Below are positions 32,079 to 41,819 of a stretch of DNA of 59,485 nt, in pieces (the stretch's first letter is position 1; each line of letters starts with the position of its first letter). The DNA is from an uncultured Phascolarctobacterium sp. (GTDB lineage: Bacteria; Bacillota; Negativicutes; Acidaminococcales; Acidaminococcaceae). The stretch spans positions 1 to 59,485 of the forward strand of contig CAUDEF010000011.1 in NCBI GenBank assembly GCA_958448515.1, read 5' to 3'. The notes below the pieces were generated by a model. The model saw only the letters and a program-made list of their open reading frames with translations, did not search any database and was not told where the DNA came from. The translations under genes were made by a program, and so were the position numbers.

Positions 32079-34034
32079 TTATTTTACACGACTGCCGGAA
32101 GCCATACCAGGCGCATCAGCCAAAATAAGGTTGCCGTTGCCGTCAGAAGCAGCCAGCAGCATGCCTTTGGATTCAATGCCACGCAGTTTGGCAGGTTTCA
32201 GGTTGGCAACAACAATTACATTGCGGCCGATAAGCTGTTCTGCTTCGTAGTACTGAGCAATACCGCTGACAATAGTGCGTTCCTCATCACCAAGTTTTAC
32301 CTGAATTTTCATCAGTTTATCAGTTTTGGGAACACGTTCTGCCGCAATAACAGTAGCTACACGCAGGTCAATTTTGCCAAAATCATCGATGCTGATTTCC
32401 GGTTTAACAGGCTCCATCTGAACAGCAGGTTTTGCTTCTTCTGCAGGAGCTTCTTCTTTTTTATGTTCATAGCGTTTACCGCCGATGATGGTTGCGCCGT
32501 CTTCAGCAATTTCAATACGCGGATACAGCGGTTCACCTTTTTGTACTTTGGTGCCGTCTGCAAGTCCGCCCCATACTGCATCTGCCAGCAGGAATTCTTC
32601 CGGAGCAGCAAGTCCCAGCTGAGTATAGATTTTAGGACTGGTAGCAGGAATAAAGGGAGCAATCAAAATTGCAACAATGCGCAGTGTTTCTGCCAGATTG
32701 TACATAACAGTCTGCAGGCGTGCTGCTTTTTCTGCATCCTTAGCCAAAATCCAGGGAGCAGTTTCATCAATGTATTTATTGGCACGGCTGATTAATGCCC
32801 ATACGCCTTTAATAGCATTGTTCAGTTCCATGTTGTCCATATCTTTTACAAACTGGCTTACTGTAGTATTTACAAGATTAATCAGTTCGTCATCAATAGC
32901 TTCTTTAGCACCTGCATTGGTTACTACGCCGCCATGATATTTTTCAATCATGCTGACAGTTCTGTGCAGCAAATTGCCCAGGTCGTTGGCAAGGTCTGCG
33001 TTAATACGGTTAATCAGTGCATCACGGGAGAAGTTGCCGTCATTGCCGATGTTGATCTCACGCAGCAGGAAGTAGCGGATAGCATCTGCGCCAAATTCAT
33101 CAATCAGTCCCAGAGGATCGATAACATTGCCTTTGGATTTGGACATTTTGTCGCCTTCTACTACCAGCCAGCCATGACCATATACTTTCTGCGGCAGGGG
33201 CTGACCCATAGCCATCAGCATAATCGGCCAGATAATAGTGTGGAAACGAACAATCTCCTTACCTACAAGGTGCAGGCTTGCCGGCCAGTATTTCTGGAAT
33301 TTTTCCGGATCACTGCCGTAACCGATACCGGTGAAATAGTTTAAGAGAGCGTCAAACCATACATAAACTACGTGTTTTTTATCAAAAGGAACAGGAATGC
33401 CCCAATCAAAGGTAGTTCTGGTAATGCAAAGATCTTCCAGACCCTGTTTGATAAAGTTAATCATTTCATTACGGCGGCTTACAGGCTGAATGAAGTCAGG
33501 ATGCGCTTCAATATATTCCAGCAGCTGATCCTGATATTTGGACAGCTTGAAGAAATAGCTTTCTTCTCCCATCTTTTCTACAGGACGTCCGCAGTCAGGG
33601 CATTTGCCGTCAACCAGCTGACGTTCCAGCCAGTAGGATTCGCAGGGAACGCAGTACAGACCTTCATAATTTTTCTTATAAATATCGCCCTGTTCATAAA
33701 TTTTCTGCAGCACTTCCTGTACTACTTTATGATGGCGTTCTTCGCTGGTACGAATAAAGTCATTGTTAGAAATATTGAGTTTTTGCCATAAAAGCTTAAA
33801 GTTAGCAATAATAGCATCAACATACTGAATCGGAGTAATACCTTTTTCGTTAGCTTTGCGCTGAATTTTCAGACCGTGCTCATCACTGCCGGTTAAGAAA
33901 AATACTTCTTCGCCTTTTGCACGATGAAAGCGTGCCAGAGCGTCTGCGATAGTTGTGCAGTACGCATGTCCGATATGCAGATTATCACTGGGATAATAAA
34001 TCGGAGTTGTAATATAATAAGCCGGTTTTGTCAT
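32079..34034 (-). CDS. metG: Methionyl-tRNA synthetase
   Basis: MetG charges tRNA-Met. This 651-residue class I enzyme has the HIGH-type motif HIGHAY near 21, a zinc-binding CVPC...CPDC pair near 128-146, KMSKSKGN near 300 and a C-terminal tRNA-binding (EMAP-like) domain from about 540 onward. The C-terminal domain makes it the dimeric form. A Lys/Glu/Ala/Pro linker separates it from the body. Upstream rsmI is 3 bp away, forming an operon. Confidence 0.98.
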   Translation of the reverse strand: MTKPAYYITTPIYYPSDNLHIGHAYCTTIADALARFHRAKGEEVFFLTGSDEHGLKIQRKANEKGITPIQYVDAIIANFKLLWQKLNISNNDFIRTSEERHHKVVQEVLQKIYEQGDIYKKNYEGLYCVPCESYWLERQLVDGKCPDCGRPVEKMGEESYFFKLSKYQDQLLEYIEAHPDFIQPVSRRNEMINFIKQGLEDLCITRTTFDWGIPVPFDKKHVVYVWFDALLNYFTGIGYGSDPEKFQKYWPASLHLVGKEIVRFHTIIWPIMLMAMGQPLPQKVYGHGWLVVEGDKMSKSKGNVIDPLGLIDEFGADAIRYFLLREINIGNDGNFSRDALINRINADLANDLGNLLHRTVSMIEKYHGGVVTNAGAKEAIDDELINLVNTTVSQFVKDMDNMELNNAIKGVWALISRANKYIDETAPWILAKDAEKAARLQTVMYNLAETLRIVAILIAPFIPATSPKIYTQLGLAAPEEFLLADAVWGGLADGTKVQKGEPLYPRIEIAEDGATIIGGKRYEHKKEEAPAEEAKPAVQMEPVKPEISIDDFGKIDLRVATVIAAERVPKTDKLMKIQVKLGDEERTIVSGIAQYYEAEQLIGRNVIVVANLKPAKLRGIESKGMLLAASDGNGNLILADAPGMASGSRVK

Positions 34035-34037
34035 TAT

Positions 34038-34895
34038 TTAATCCCCTTCTTCTTCTAAAATTAATTGATTATATAATTCCCTTTTGGGTATTTTATGCTT
34101 TTTGGCTGTCTGGACAAGAGCCGCTTTTTTATCCATTCCGGAGGCAATCAGCTGCCGCACTTCTTCCAGCGGATCAAGCTCTGCTGCACTTTCTTCTGCC
34201 TGCATTTCTCCGGGAGCCAGTACCAGACAAAACTCACCGCGGGGAGTTTTGTCCTCCAGCCAGGCAAGGCACTCTGAAATACTGCCGCGGAAAAATTCCT
34301 CATGCAGCTTGGTCAGCTCTCTGCCGGCAGCAATTTTTCTGTCATCCCATATAGTGAGAATATCCTGCAGAACCTCTTTAATTCTGTGAGGTGCTTCGTA
34401 AAGAACAACAGTAGCAGGAATATTCTTCCACAGCTCCAGCTGTTCACGCCTGTTGCGTTTGCTTTTTGGCAGAAAACCGCCGAAAAAGAACGGATAAGTT
34501 GGCAATCCTGAAGCAATCAATGCACATAAAGCAGCATTGGCACCGGGTACAGGCACAACCTTAATCCCCAACTCCACAGCATCCTTAACCAGTGCTTCGC
34601 CCGGATCGGCAATTCCCGGAAAACCTGCATCACTGACCAGTGTTACATTTTTTCCGGACTTAAGCTCCTGCAGCAGATATGCTCCCTGCTTTTCCTTGCT
34701 GTGTTCATCATATCTTACCAGATGACCCTTAATATCAAAACGATTTAAAAGCTGCAGCGTATGTCTTGTATCTTCGGCCGCTATAATATCAGCCTCTCGC
34801 AGCATTCTGACAGCTCGCGGCGTCATATCCTCGAGGTTACCGATAGGCGTAGCACACAAATATAATGTTCCATATATATTATTTGCATCGGCCAT
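34038..34895 (-). CDS. rsmI: 16S rRNA (cytidine-1402-2'-O)-methyltransferase RsmI
   Basis: RsmI methylates the ribose of C1402 in the ribosomal P site using SAM. The 285-residue protein has the tetrapyrrole-methylase fold with the opening LYLCATPIGNLEDMTPRA, the AEDTRHT segment near 40 and the SAM-binding SDAGFPGIADPG near 88. It sits between trmN6-like and metG as in Bacillus. A GGTGA lies before the ATG. Confidence 0.96.
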   Translation of the reverse strand: MADANNIYGTLYLCATPIGNLEDMTPRAVRMLREADIIAAEDTRHTLQLLNRFDIKGHLVRYDEHSKEKQGAYLLQELKSGKNVTLVSDAGFPGIADPGEALVKDAVELGIKVVPVPGANAALCALIASGLPTYPFFFGGFLPKSKRNRREQLELWKNIPATVVLYEAPHRIKEVLQDILTIWDDRKIAAGRELTKLHEEFFRGSISECLAWLEDKTPRGEFCLVLAPGEMQAEESAAELDPLEEVRQLIASGMDKKAALVQTAKKHKIPKRELYNQLILEEEGD

Positions 34896-34995
34896 ATATT
34901 CACCTCCAGGTATATTTTATGCACAATAAGCCATCTTATCTTTTTATTTTATCACAATGAAGTTTTTAGAACAACAAAAATACTGTTTTAAGCAG

Positions 34996-35024
34996 AAAAT
35001 GCACTGCAGTAAACTGCAGTGCAT
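34996..35024 (-). terminator. Hairpin after the tRNA methyltransferase gene
   Basis: ATGCACTGCAGT / ACTGCAGTGCAT, a perfect 12-bp dyad just past the stop, followed by TTTT on the minus strand. Confidence 0.7.
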
Positions 35025-35027
35025 CTG

Positions 35028-35741
35028 TTATTCGTAATATTTTTTTACCTGCTCTGTATAACTGCCGTCTGCATTATACATAATCAGCGGTGGCAATACA
35101 TCCATACCATAGCTGCCGCCCTTAACCATTTCCATCAGAAAAATCCAGGCAGGCTTATCTATAAAAGAATGTACCCACTGCAGTTTTTTAGGCTGCAGGC
35201 CGTATTTAAAAGCCAGCTGCATGGCCTCGGCAAATCTTTCCGGCAGCTGCACCAGAGCAAAACGTCCGCGGTAGCGCACGGCATAAGCCGCCGCCTGAAA
35301 GAAATCCTCCATGGTTCCTGTAACTTCATGGCAGGCCGCAGTGCCAATCTGGCGCACATTGCCTGTATTGCGATAAGGAGGATTAGCCGCCACAAGATCC
35401 ATGGACTCAGGCTTAACCAGCGCTCTGATATTTTTAATATCATCGTTAATCAGCGTAAATTTATCCTGCAGATTATTATCTGCAATACTGTGCTGAAACA
35501 GCTCAATTATTCTGCTGTTGCAGTCTACAGCTGTTATATGCTCCGCACCTCTGTACTGCAGCAGCATGCTGACAGCACCTGTACCGCAGCCAAGTTCCAT
35601 TACCTTTGCCTTGCGTACTACATGAGGAAAATTTCCCAGAAATACGGCATCTGTAGTAAAACAAAATTCTTTACTGTCCTGCCAGATTTTATACTGACAT
35701 CCCGGCAGGTAGTCGCATCTTACAGTATCTCCGTCCATCAT
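35028..35741 (-). CDS. tRNA1(Val) (adenine-37-N6)-methyltransferase-like protein
   Basis: A 237-residue class I SAM-dependent methyltransferase with the SAM loop LGCGTGAVS near 54 and the catalytic NPPY motif near 124 that marks N6-adenine methylases. It matches TrmN6/YabB, which modifies A37 of a valine tRNA. Its gene order in the ricT-rsmI block agrees with Bacillus yabB. The ATG overlaps the last base of ricT's stop. Confidence 0.9.
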   Translation of the reverse strand: MMDGDTVRCDYLPGCQYKIWQDSKEFCFTTDAVFLGNFPHVVRKAKVMELGCGTGAVSMLLQYRGAEHITAVDCNSRIIELFQHSIADNNLQDKFTLINDDIKNIRALVKPESMDLVAANPPYRNTGNVRQIGTAACHEVTGTMEDFFQAAAYAVRYRGRFALVQLPERFAEAMQLAFKYGLQPKKLQWVHSFIDKPAWIFLMEMVKGGSYGMDVLPPLIMYNADGSYTEQVKKYYE

Positions 35742-36583
35742 CAGATATGATCCGCCTGGGATGCATCAACAATCTCATCCCATTCCACCTGAATAATATT
35801 GTCCGGAGCCAGCTGAACAGAAGCAGTTTTCTGTCCGCGGTTGATACCTGTTACTTTGCCCTCACCGAGAGGTGTTACTACCAAAGCACCAATTTTAGGT
35901 ATTTCTGCGCGCTCTCTTTTACCGCAGCCACTGCAGTTATTTTTGCAGTACAGATGGTTTTCGTATTTTAAGCAGCACATTAAGCGTCCGCAGATACCTG
36001 ATATTTTGGTAGGGTTTAAGGAAAGGTTCTGATCTTTGGCCATTCTGATGGAAACAGGCTCAAAATCTCCCAAAAAGGTCGCGCAGCACAAAGGCCTGCC
36101 GCAGCTGCCAATGCCCCCCAGCATTTTAGCTTCATCACGCACGCCAATCTGACGCAGCTCAATACGGGTACGGAATACAGCCGCCAGATCCTTTACCAGT
36201 TCACGAAAATCAATTCTTCCCTCAGCAGTAAAATAGAAAATTATTTTATTGACGTCAAAAGTAAATTCTACGTCAATTAGGTTCATGGGCAGATTATGAT
36301 TTTTGATTTTACGCAGGCAAATGTTAAATGCTTCTTTTTCACGCACCTTATTTTCTGCCAGCTTATCAGCATCGGCTTCAGTCGCCTTGCGCATAACAGG
36401 TTTTAAGGGGGCTACAATATCCTCCTCGGCAACCTCTCTGGCACCAATGACAACTTCTCCGTACTCTACGCCGCGGGCGGTTTCTACAATGGCAAAATCA
36501 CCTTTGGCAACTCCTGTGTCCACAGGATCAAAATAATATATCTTAGACGCTTTTTTAAATCTGATACCTACAACTGTCGGCAC
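35741..36583 (-). CDS. ricT: RicT (YaaT), PSP1-domain protein
   Basis: The 280-residue protein matches RicT/YaaT, the PSP1-C-domain partner of a Y-complex that tunes RNase Y and mRNA processing. It has the segments VGVRDEAKMLGGIGSCGRPL near 150, NLSLNPTKISGICGRLMCC near 190, and the Cys-rich YCKNNCSGCGK part near 212-222, which holds cluster ligands in known members. It sits between holB and trmN6-like. Length is normal. Confidence 0.92.
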   Translation of the reverse strand: MPTVVGIRFKKASKIYYFDPVDTGVAKGDFAIVETARGVEYGEVVIGAREVAEEDIVAPLKPVMRKATEADADKLAENKVREKEAFNICLRKIKNHNLPMNLIDVEFTFDVNKIIFYFTAEGRIDFRELVKDLAAVFRTRIELRQIGVRDEAKMLGGIGSCGRPLCCATFLGDFEPVSIRMAKDQNLSLNPTKISGICGRLMCCLKYENHLYCKNNCSGCGKRERAEIPKIGALVVTPLGEGKVTGINRGQKTASVQLAPDNIIQVEWDEIVDASQADHI

Positions 36584-36588
36584 TTACG

Positions 36589-37581
36589 TCACTCCTTTCT
36601 CAGATCATTTATTTTTATAATCAATGCATCCAGTACCATTTTCTTACTGGTATTGCCTGTTAAAGCTCTGTAAGCACTGTCTGTTTCCAGCAGCGCACTT
36701 TTCAGACTCTTAACACTCCAATGATACGCTATTTCACGCAATTTTTCCAGTATGTCCGTATTATATAAATTAGCTGTAATCTCCAGCTTAATAAGCAGCA
36801 TATCCCTGCAAAGCAGCTGCAGAAGTTTTACAAACCAGACAGCTTCCTCCTGAGTGTAATCATTGAGCCATTTTCTGCCATCCAGATAATTAATAGGCTC
36901 ACTTAGCCATAAGGCTTCAAGCAAAGCCAGAGCGTGATTTCTGTATACTAAAATCTCCTGCTCATATAAACTGATGGCTTTGCCTACGGAGCCTTCGCTG
37001 ATACGCGCAATAACCTCTGCTTCCTCAGCACTCGCTCCCTGACTTTTTAAAACCTGTGCAACCTCAGCTGCAGCAAGGGGAGTAAATTTTATTTTAATAA
37101 CTCGTGATAAAACTGTTGGCAGTACTGCCGCTTCTGCAGTGGCAATTAAAATAAAAATCCAGCCTGCAGGCGGTTCCTCCAGCAGTTTTAAAAAGCTGTT
37201 GGCTGCATCCACAGTCATTTTATCAGCGCCGTCAATAATACATACTTTATTTTGTGATAAAACAGGTGCAAAAGCCCCCTGCTTTAAAATTTCCTTAACC
37301 TGATCTATTTTGATATTTTTACTGCCCTCTTCCGGCCGCAGATAAATAAAATCCGGATGACCCGTACTGCTGTCGGTAGAATTAAGGAGGCGGCACGATT
37401 CACAGTTATCCTGTTCTGCATGATTAAAGCACAGCAGTGACTTTGCAAACAGCATGGCCAGTTTGCATTTGCCAAGGCCTTCTTCACCATAAAACAGCAG
37501 CGCATGAGGTCTTGCCTGCGCATGAAGATATTTTTCGAGAAATATTTTATTATGCTGGTGCCCCAGAATGCTATTCCACAT
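36589..37581 (-). CDS. holB: DNA polymerase III delta' subunit
   Basis: HolB is a subunit of the clamp loader. The 330-residue protein has a P-loop (GEEGLGKCKLA near 32-42), a Cys-rich zinc module (CFNHAEQDNCESC near 52-64), DEAD-like VCIIDGADKMT, and the sensor SRVIKIKF. It overlaps tmk by 11 bases. The P-loop has Cys after the Lys rather than Thr or Ser, so ATP binding is probably lost, as in many delta' proteins. Confidence 0.93.
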   Translation of the reverse strand: MWNSILGHQHNKIFLEKYLHAQARPHALLFYGEEGLGKCKLAMLFAKSLLCFNHAEQDNCESCRLLNSTDSSTGHPDFIYLRPEEGSKNIKIDQVKEILKQGAFAPVLSQNKVCIIDGADKMTVDAANSFLKLLEEPPAGWIFILIATAEAAVLPTVLSRVIKIKFTPLAAAEVAQVLKSQGASAEEAEVIARISEGSVGKAISLYEQEILVYRNHALALLEALWLSEPINYLDGRKWLNDYTQEEAVWFVKLLQLLCRDMLLIKLEITANLYNTDILEKLREIAYHWSVKSLKSALLETDSAYRALTGNTSKKMVLDALIIKINDLRKE

Positions 37582-38215
37582 GGCTTACTTCCTGCAGCAG
37601 CCTGTTTATTTCCTGAAAAATGGCCTGCTCTACGCTTGCGGGATCTTTTTCTGCATTAACTATTTTGATTCTGTCAGCTTCATGAGCAGCTATTTCCAAA
37701 AATCCTGCGCGAATACTTTGCTGAAAAGCAGTTCCTTTATTTTCATAACGATCAGATACTCCGCGTAAATTTCTTCTTTGCAGCAGAGTATCAACATCTC
37801 CATCCAGCAAAACAGTCAGATCAGGCTTAAATCCCTGGCAGGCAAAATCGTTGAGCTTTTTCAGCTGCTGCAGCTCTTCATATTTTTTACCCTTTGCCAG
37901 CCCCTGATACACAAGAGTAGAATCACTGAATCTGTCACATAAAACTATCTTGCCATCCATAACAGCGGGACGCAGGATTTTCTCCACATGCTCGCTGCGG
38001 GCAGCCAGATACAGCAATATTTCCGAAATATCATTTAAAGGCAGCTCACTGTCCAAAACCATTGCCCGCACTTTTTCTGCAACCTGAGTGCCTCCTGGCT
38101 CTCGGCTTACTACCACATCATAACCAAGCTGCTGCAATCTTGCGGCAGCCCTCTGAATCTGCGTGGTTTTGCCGCTGCCGTCCGGACCTTCAAAGCTTAT
38201 AAAAAAGCCTTTCAT
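37571..38215 (-). CDS. tmk: Thymidylate kinase
   Basis: Tmk phosphorylates dTMP to dTDP for DNA synthesis. The 214-residue protein has the P-loop FEGPDGSGKTTQ (8-19), the DR-type motif CDRFSDSTLVYQG near 93 and a Lys/Arg-rich lid region (RRNLRGVSDRYENKG). It overlaps the gene upstream by four bases and holB downstream by 11, in a tight operon. Confidence 0.97.
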   Translation of the reverse strand: MKGFFISFEGPDGSGKTTQIQRAAARLQQLGYDVVVSREPGGTQVAEKVRAMVLDSELPLNDISEILLYLAARSEHVEKILRPAVMDGKIVLCDRFSDSTLVYQGLAKGKKYEELQQLKKLNDFACQGFKPDLTVLLDGDVDTLLQRRNLRGVSDRYENKGTAFQQSIRAGFLEIAAHEADRIKIVNAEKDPASVEQAIFQEINRLLQEVSHVE

Positions 38216-39654
38216 CTGCTCACCACCCTAATCAGCTTAAGACTGCTGTCAGCAGGTCCGCTGACGGGAAGTCCCAGCTCTTTCATTTTTATACAATAAT
38301 CAATAATTTCCTGTGTAATAAGCTCACCCGGAAGAATAACCGGTATTCCGGGAGGATAAAAGCTTACCTGCTCGCCGCAGCAGTATCCTGCACTTTCTGT
38401 AAGCGGAATGCTGCGCTTGCTGCTGAAAAATACATCACGCAATGACATCCCTTCAGCTGCTGCCGGAAGCCTGGCAGGACTTACGGCAATCTGTTTATCA
38501 TTTTTTTGCTGCTTAAGATTCTGCAGCACACTTTTTATCCTGCACAGAACCTCATCAAACTCAGCATTATAATCAGCATAGGTAACCAAAAACAGAACAT
38601 TTTGCGGATCAACAAGCTCTACAGCAATACCGGCTTTTCTGAAAGCTTCTCCGGCTGCAATGCCGCTTATACCCCAGTCAGAAAAATTAACCGTTACTTT
38701 TGTAGCATCAAGGTCCATTCCCGGTACATCATGCTTTGTTAAAACATGTATTCCGTCAAAGCTTTCTGCTGCATGCACCAGCTTCTGAGCTGCCGCCAGC
38801 GCGTCTTCCATCATCTTATAGCCATCTTCCTGCAGCTGAGCTCTGGCAGCATCTAAAGACGCCATTAAAAGATAATTGGGACTGGTAGTTGTCAGAATGC
38901 TCATCACATCTGCCATGTGCTGCAAATCCAGCAGACCCTGCCTTACCTGCAGCATACTGCACTGGGTCATGGCACCTGCAATTTTATGGGTACTTTGAGC
39001 ACACGCATCAGCTCCGCACTGCATGGCAGAAGCAGGCAGCTTATTATTAAATCCCAGATGCGGACCATGGGCCTCATCCACCAGCAAGGGAACGTCATGC
39101 TTATGGCAAATCTCAGCAATCGCCTCCACATCTGCCGCAATGCCATAGTAGTTGGGGCTGGTAATTAATACTGCCTTAATTTCTGCATCATTTTGCAGTG
39201 CCTGCTTTATCTGCTGCGGACTGACCTGCGTAAAAATGCCAAACTTCTCCTGATATAAAGGCTCAATATAACGAGCTTTCAAGCCGCCTAAAATCAAACC
39301 TCCTGCCACACTGCGATGAGCGTTGCGCGGAACAAGTACCTTTTCACCGGGTTTTAATGCTCCCATCAGCATGGCATGAATAGCCTGACTGGTACCATTT
39401 ACAGCCCAGAAGCAAGCATCACTGCCATAAGTTTCTGCTGCCAGACGCTGCGCCTCAGCAATATATGTTTCCGGCTCATGAATATCGTCCAGCTCACTCA
39501 TCAGTGAAACATCCATTCTGACACTTTCCCCCAGCTCCTGACGCAGACATGCTTCCATACCGCGTCCGCCTTTATGACCGGGAGTATGAAACGGATATAT
39601 ATTTTCGCTTTTATACTTTAACATAGCCTCAACTAAAGGCATTTTTTTCTGCAC
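38212..39654 (-). CDS. Orn/Lys/Arg decarboxylase, fold-type I (SpeA/YaaO-like)
   Basis: A 480-residue PLP-dependent basic amino-acid decarboxylase of the small, Firmicute type. It has the opening FHTPGHKGG near 22, VDEAHGPHLGF near 192 with the PLP Asp, and the PLP Lys in QSTHKIAGAMTQ (about 220). Bacillus members make agmatine or cadaverine. It lies directly upstream of tmk by overlap, as yaaO does in Bacillus. Arginine, lysine and ornithine are all possible substrates. Confidence 0.9.
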   Translation of the reverse strand: MQKKMPLVEAMLKYKSENIYPFHTPGHKGGRGMEACLRQELGESVRMDVSLMSELDDIHEPETYIAEAQRLAAETYGSDACFWAVNGTSQAIHAMLMGALKPGEKVLVPRNAHRSVAGGLILGGLKARYIEPLYQEKFGIFTQVSPQQIKQALQNDAEIKAVLITSPNYYGIAADVEAIAEICHKHDVPLLVDEAHGPHLGFNNKLPASAMQCGADACAQSTHKIAGAMTQCSMLQVRQGLLDLQHMADVMSILTTTSPNYLLMASLDAARAQLQEDGYKMMEDALAAAQKLVHAAESFDGIHVLTKHDVPGMDLDATKVTVNFSDWGISGIAAGEAFRKAGIAVELVDPQNVLFLVTYADYNAEFDEVLCRIKSVLQNLKQQKNDKQIAVSPARLPAAAEGMSLRDVFFSSKRSIPLTESAGYCCGEQVSFYPPGIPVILPGELITQEIIDYCIKMKELGLPVSGPADSSLKLIRVVSR

Positions 39655-39738
39655 GTTTAAAGACCCCTAAACTTTTATTTATCTTTTTATTTTATCATAA
39701 GCCAATCTGATACTTCAATTTTATTCTGCATAAAAAGA

Positions 39739-39773
39739 TACAGGCTGCATCCTAAACTAAGATGCAGCCTGCT
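39739..39773. terminator. Terminator between the two decarboxylase genes
   Basis: CAGGCTGCATC / GATGCAGCCTG, 11-bp arms, 8-nt loop, T-rich minus-strand tail; ends the ODC/LDC-type gene. Confidence 0.85.
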
Positions 39774-39777
39774 GATA

Positions 39778-40923
39778 TTAAATTTTATCCTTAATATCTT
39801 CCCAGATAATAAATTGAGCCTTGCTGAAACCATTAAAAGTTGTTGCAGAAGCAGAAGTATAAGCACCACAGGACGGTACTAAAAGCAAATCATCAACCTC
39901 CAGGGGCACAGTCATTTTACCTCTGAACATAATGTCCAAAGAATCACAGCTGGGACCGGCAAAAGTAGCGGCTACTTTTTCATCGCCCTCTTTAAAGCTG
40001 ATCAGTTTAAAATCCCACTGGTCAAAAATAACGCCGGAGAAAGTTCCGTACAGGCCTTCATCAAGGAAGTACCACGGCTGACCGCCTCTTTCATTAACAC
40101 CGATAACGCTGGTAATAAGGTTTACTGCTGTACCGCAGATATAGCGTCCCGGTTCTGCCCAGATTTCAGTTTCAGGAAAATCTTCATCCAGACGTGCATT
40201 AATCTGTTTCAGCATTTCCGGGAAATTAAACTTAACTTTAGGTTCCGGAATGGGGAACCCGCCGCCAATATCTAAAATGCGCAGATTAAGTCCTGCCTTT
40301 TCAGCCTCTTCAAATAATTCACGTACAATATCAAGAGCCTGCAGATAAGGATCTGCACTTACAGTCTGACTGCCAACATGGAAAGCGATACCTGCCATAT
40401 CAAGTCCGGCTTCCTTTGCTTTAAGCATCAGTGCCAGTGCATCTTCTCTGGCAGCACCAAATTTTTTATTCAGATCAACATGAGCAGAAGAATTATCTAT
40501 TCTCAGACGCAGCAAAACACTGGCATCAGGACAAACAGCTTTAATTTTATCTATCTCGCTTGCGCTGTCAAAAGTCATTTTCTGCACACCGCACTGTCTG
40601 CAAGCCTGCAGACCACCGGTAGTTTTTACCGGATTTGCATATATCAAACGTTCGCCGCTGACACCCATATCATGCAGCAGATTTATTTCACCATCAGAAG
40701 CAACGTCAAAAGAAGAACCAAGATTAATCATGGTTTCCAGAATTCTCTGATGCGGATTAGCTTTAATAGCATAAAACACCCTTACTCTGGGCATATATTG
40801 TTTCAGACAATTATAATTTTCTTCAATTTGCTTTAAAGAAAGAATAAGTAACGGAGAACCATATTCAGCCGCCAGCTTAACTACAGCCTCTTTATCCAAT
40901 TGAAATAATTTCTCGCTTTTCAT
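39778..40923 (-). CDS. Ornithine/lysine decarboxylase, eukaryotic-ODC-like fold-type III
   Basis: A 381-residue protein resembling eukaryotic ODC and the Selenomonas lysine/ornithine decarboxylase. It has the PLP Lys in FYAIKANP (about 53), the phosphate loop GGGFP near 218, EPGRY near 257 and the catalytic Cys in GPSCDSLD near 338. It would make putrescine or cadaverine. In Selenomonas cadaverine links to peptidoglycan and holds the outer membrane; a like role here is inference. The ATG at 40923 follows GGGGAGAG; an in-frame GTG two codons earlier is less likely. Confidence 0.9.
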   Translation of the reverse strand: MKSEKLFQLDKEAVVKLAAEYGSPLLILSLKQIEENYNCLKQYMPRVRVFYAIKANPHQRILETMINLGSSFDVASDGEINLLHDMGVSGERLIYANPVKTTGGLQACRQCGVQKMTFDSASEIDKIKAVCPDASVLLRLRIDNSSAHVDLNKKFGAAREDALALMLKAKEAGLDMAGIAFHVGSQTVSADPYLQALDIVRELFEEAEKAGLNLRILDIGGGFPIPEPKVKFNFPEMLKQINARLDEDFPETEIWAEPGRYICGTAVNLITSVIGVNERGGQPWYFLDEGLYGTFSGVIFDQWDFKLISFKEGDEKVAATFAGPSCDSLDIMFRGKMTVPLEVDDLLLVPSCGAYTSASATTFNGFSKAQFIIWEDIKDKI

Positions 40924-41104
40924 ATCCACTCTCCCCTTGCTTTTGCATTATTTGCTTATATGATTTTACCACAAAAATCAGAAAGTACAATAGGAAAACG
41001 GACTAAATTGGATTTTTTTTGAGAACAAAAGAAAAAATAACAAAATATAGTCATAAATCTTATTTTTTTCACTAAAACAGCTAAATTTAATAAGAATTTT
41101 ACAT

Positions 41105-41138
41105 AAAAAAAGAGGTATCAGCATAATGCTGATACCCC
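41105..41138 (-). terminator. Terminator after the 197-aa membrane protein gene
   Basis: GGTATCAGCAT / ATGCTGATACC (41114-41136), loop of one base, followed by CTCTTTTTTT on the minus strand. Confidence 0.85.
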
Positions 41139-41146
41139 GCGCAGGA

Positions 41147-41740
41147 CTATTTTTTTATTTTTTCGATACTGTCTTTCAGCAGTTTAAACATCATCATATA
41201 AGCACCAAATTCAGCCAGTTCTTCACCAACCATACCATGGTACCCGGTAAAATTTGCTTTTTCTGCCACCCAGGACATGAAAATAAAAATAAGAAGCAAA
41301 CCAAAATCCCTGGCAGGTATCTTAACCTGTGCTAAAAACTTCCATATTCTGGCTCTGTACAGACATACCAGCAGCAAAATGATCAGTATTCCTACCATGG
41401 GATGAACCATCTGACCATAAAGACCCATATCGCTGTATTCATAATACCTTCCGTCAGGATGTCTTAAAATCGCTCTTCCCCAGTTTATTTCTCTCATAAT
41501 AAGCAGGAAGAAATAAATTACGCCTCCATATAAAAGGCTTTTTTTCGATCCTCCCCAGTCCAGCAAAGTATCCGCCCTCGTGCGCAGACAATAATACAAT
41601 CCCGCAAAAAGCCATAACATCTGTGTATTTTCGATAATGCCGTTTTCTTCTCCTACCCAGTCAGGTAAGACAGCTTCTAAAACAAACATAGCTGCCAGAT
41701 ATATCCAGCCTATTTTAAACCATTCGCCTTTAACAAACAT
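41147..41740 (-). CDS. Hypothetical polytopic membrane protein (197 aa)
   Basis: I do not recognise a characterised family. The protein has five or six membrane segments and three conserved-looking acidic motifs: ENTQMLWLF near 37, LLIMREINWGR near 80 and VGEELAEFGAYMMM near 170. The same set of motifs in the same order appears in the membrane protein at 58422-59054, so the two are distant paralogues. The acidic residues in membrane segments suggest a metal or substrate centre. It is a single gene between terminators. Confidence 0.65.
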   Translation of the reverse strand: MFVKGEWFKIGWIYLAAMFVLEAVLPDWVGEENGIIENTQMLWLFAGLYYCLRTRADTLLDWGGSKKSLLYGGVIYFFLLIMREINWGRAILRHPDGRYYEYSDMGLYGQMVHPMVGILIILLLVCLYRARIWKFLAQVKIPARDFGLLLIFIFMSWVAEKANFTGYHGMVGEELAEFGAYMMMFKLLKDSIEKIKK

Positions 41741-41819
41741 TACTTCCCATCCTTTTAGACTGTTCAGTCAGTTTTTTACCAAAATATTATATAATATTCT
41801 TTTTATTATTTCAAACAAA

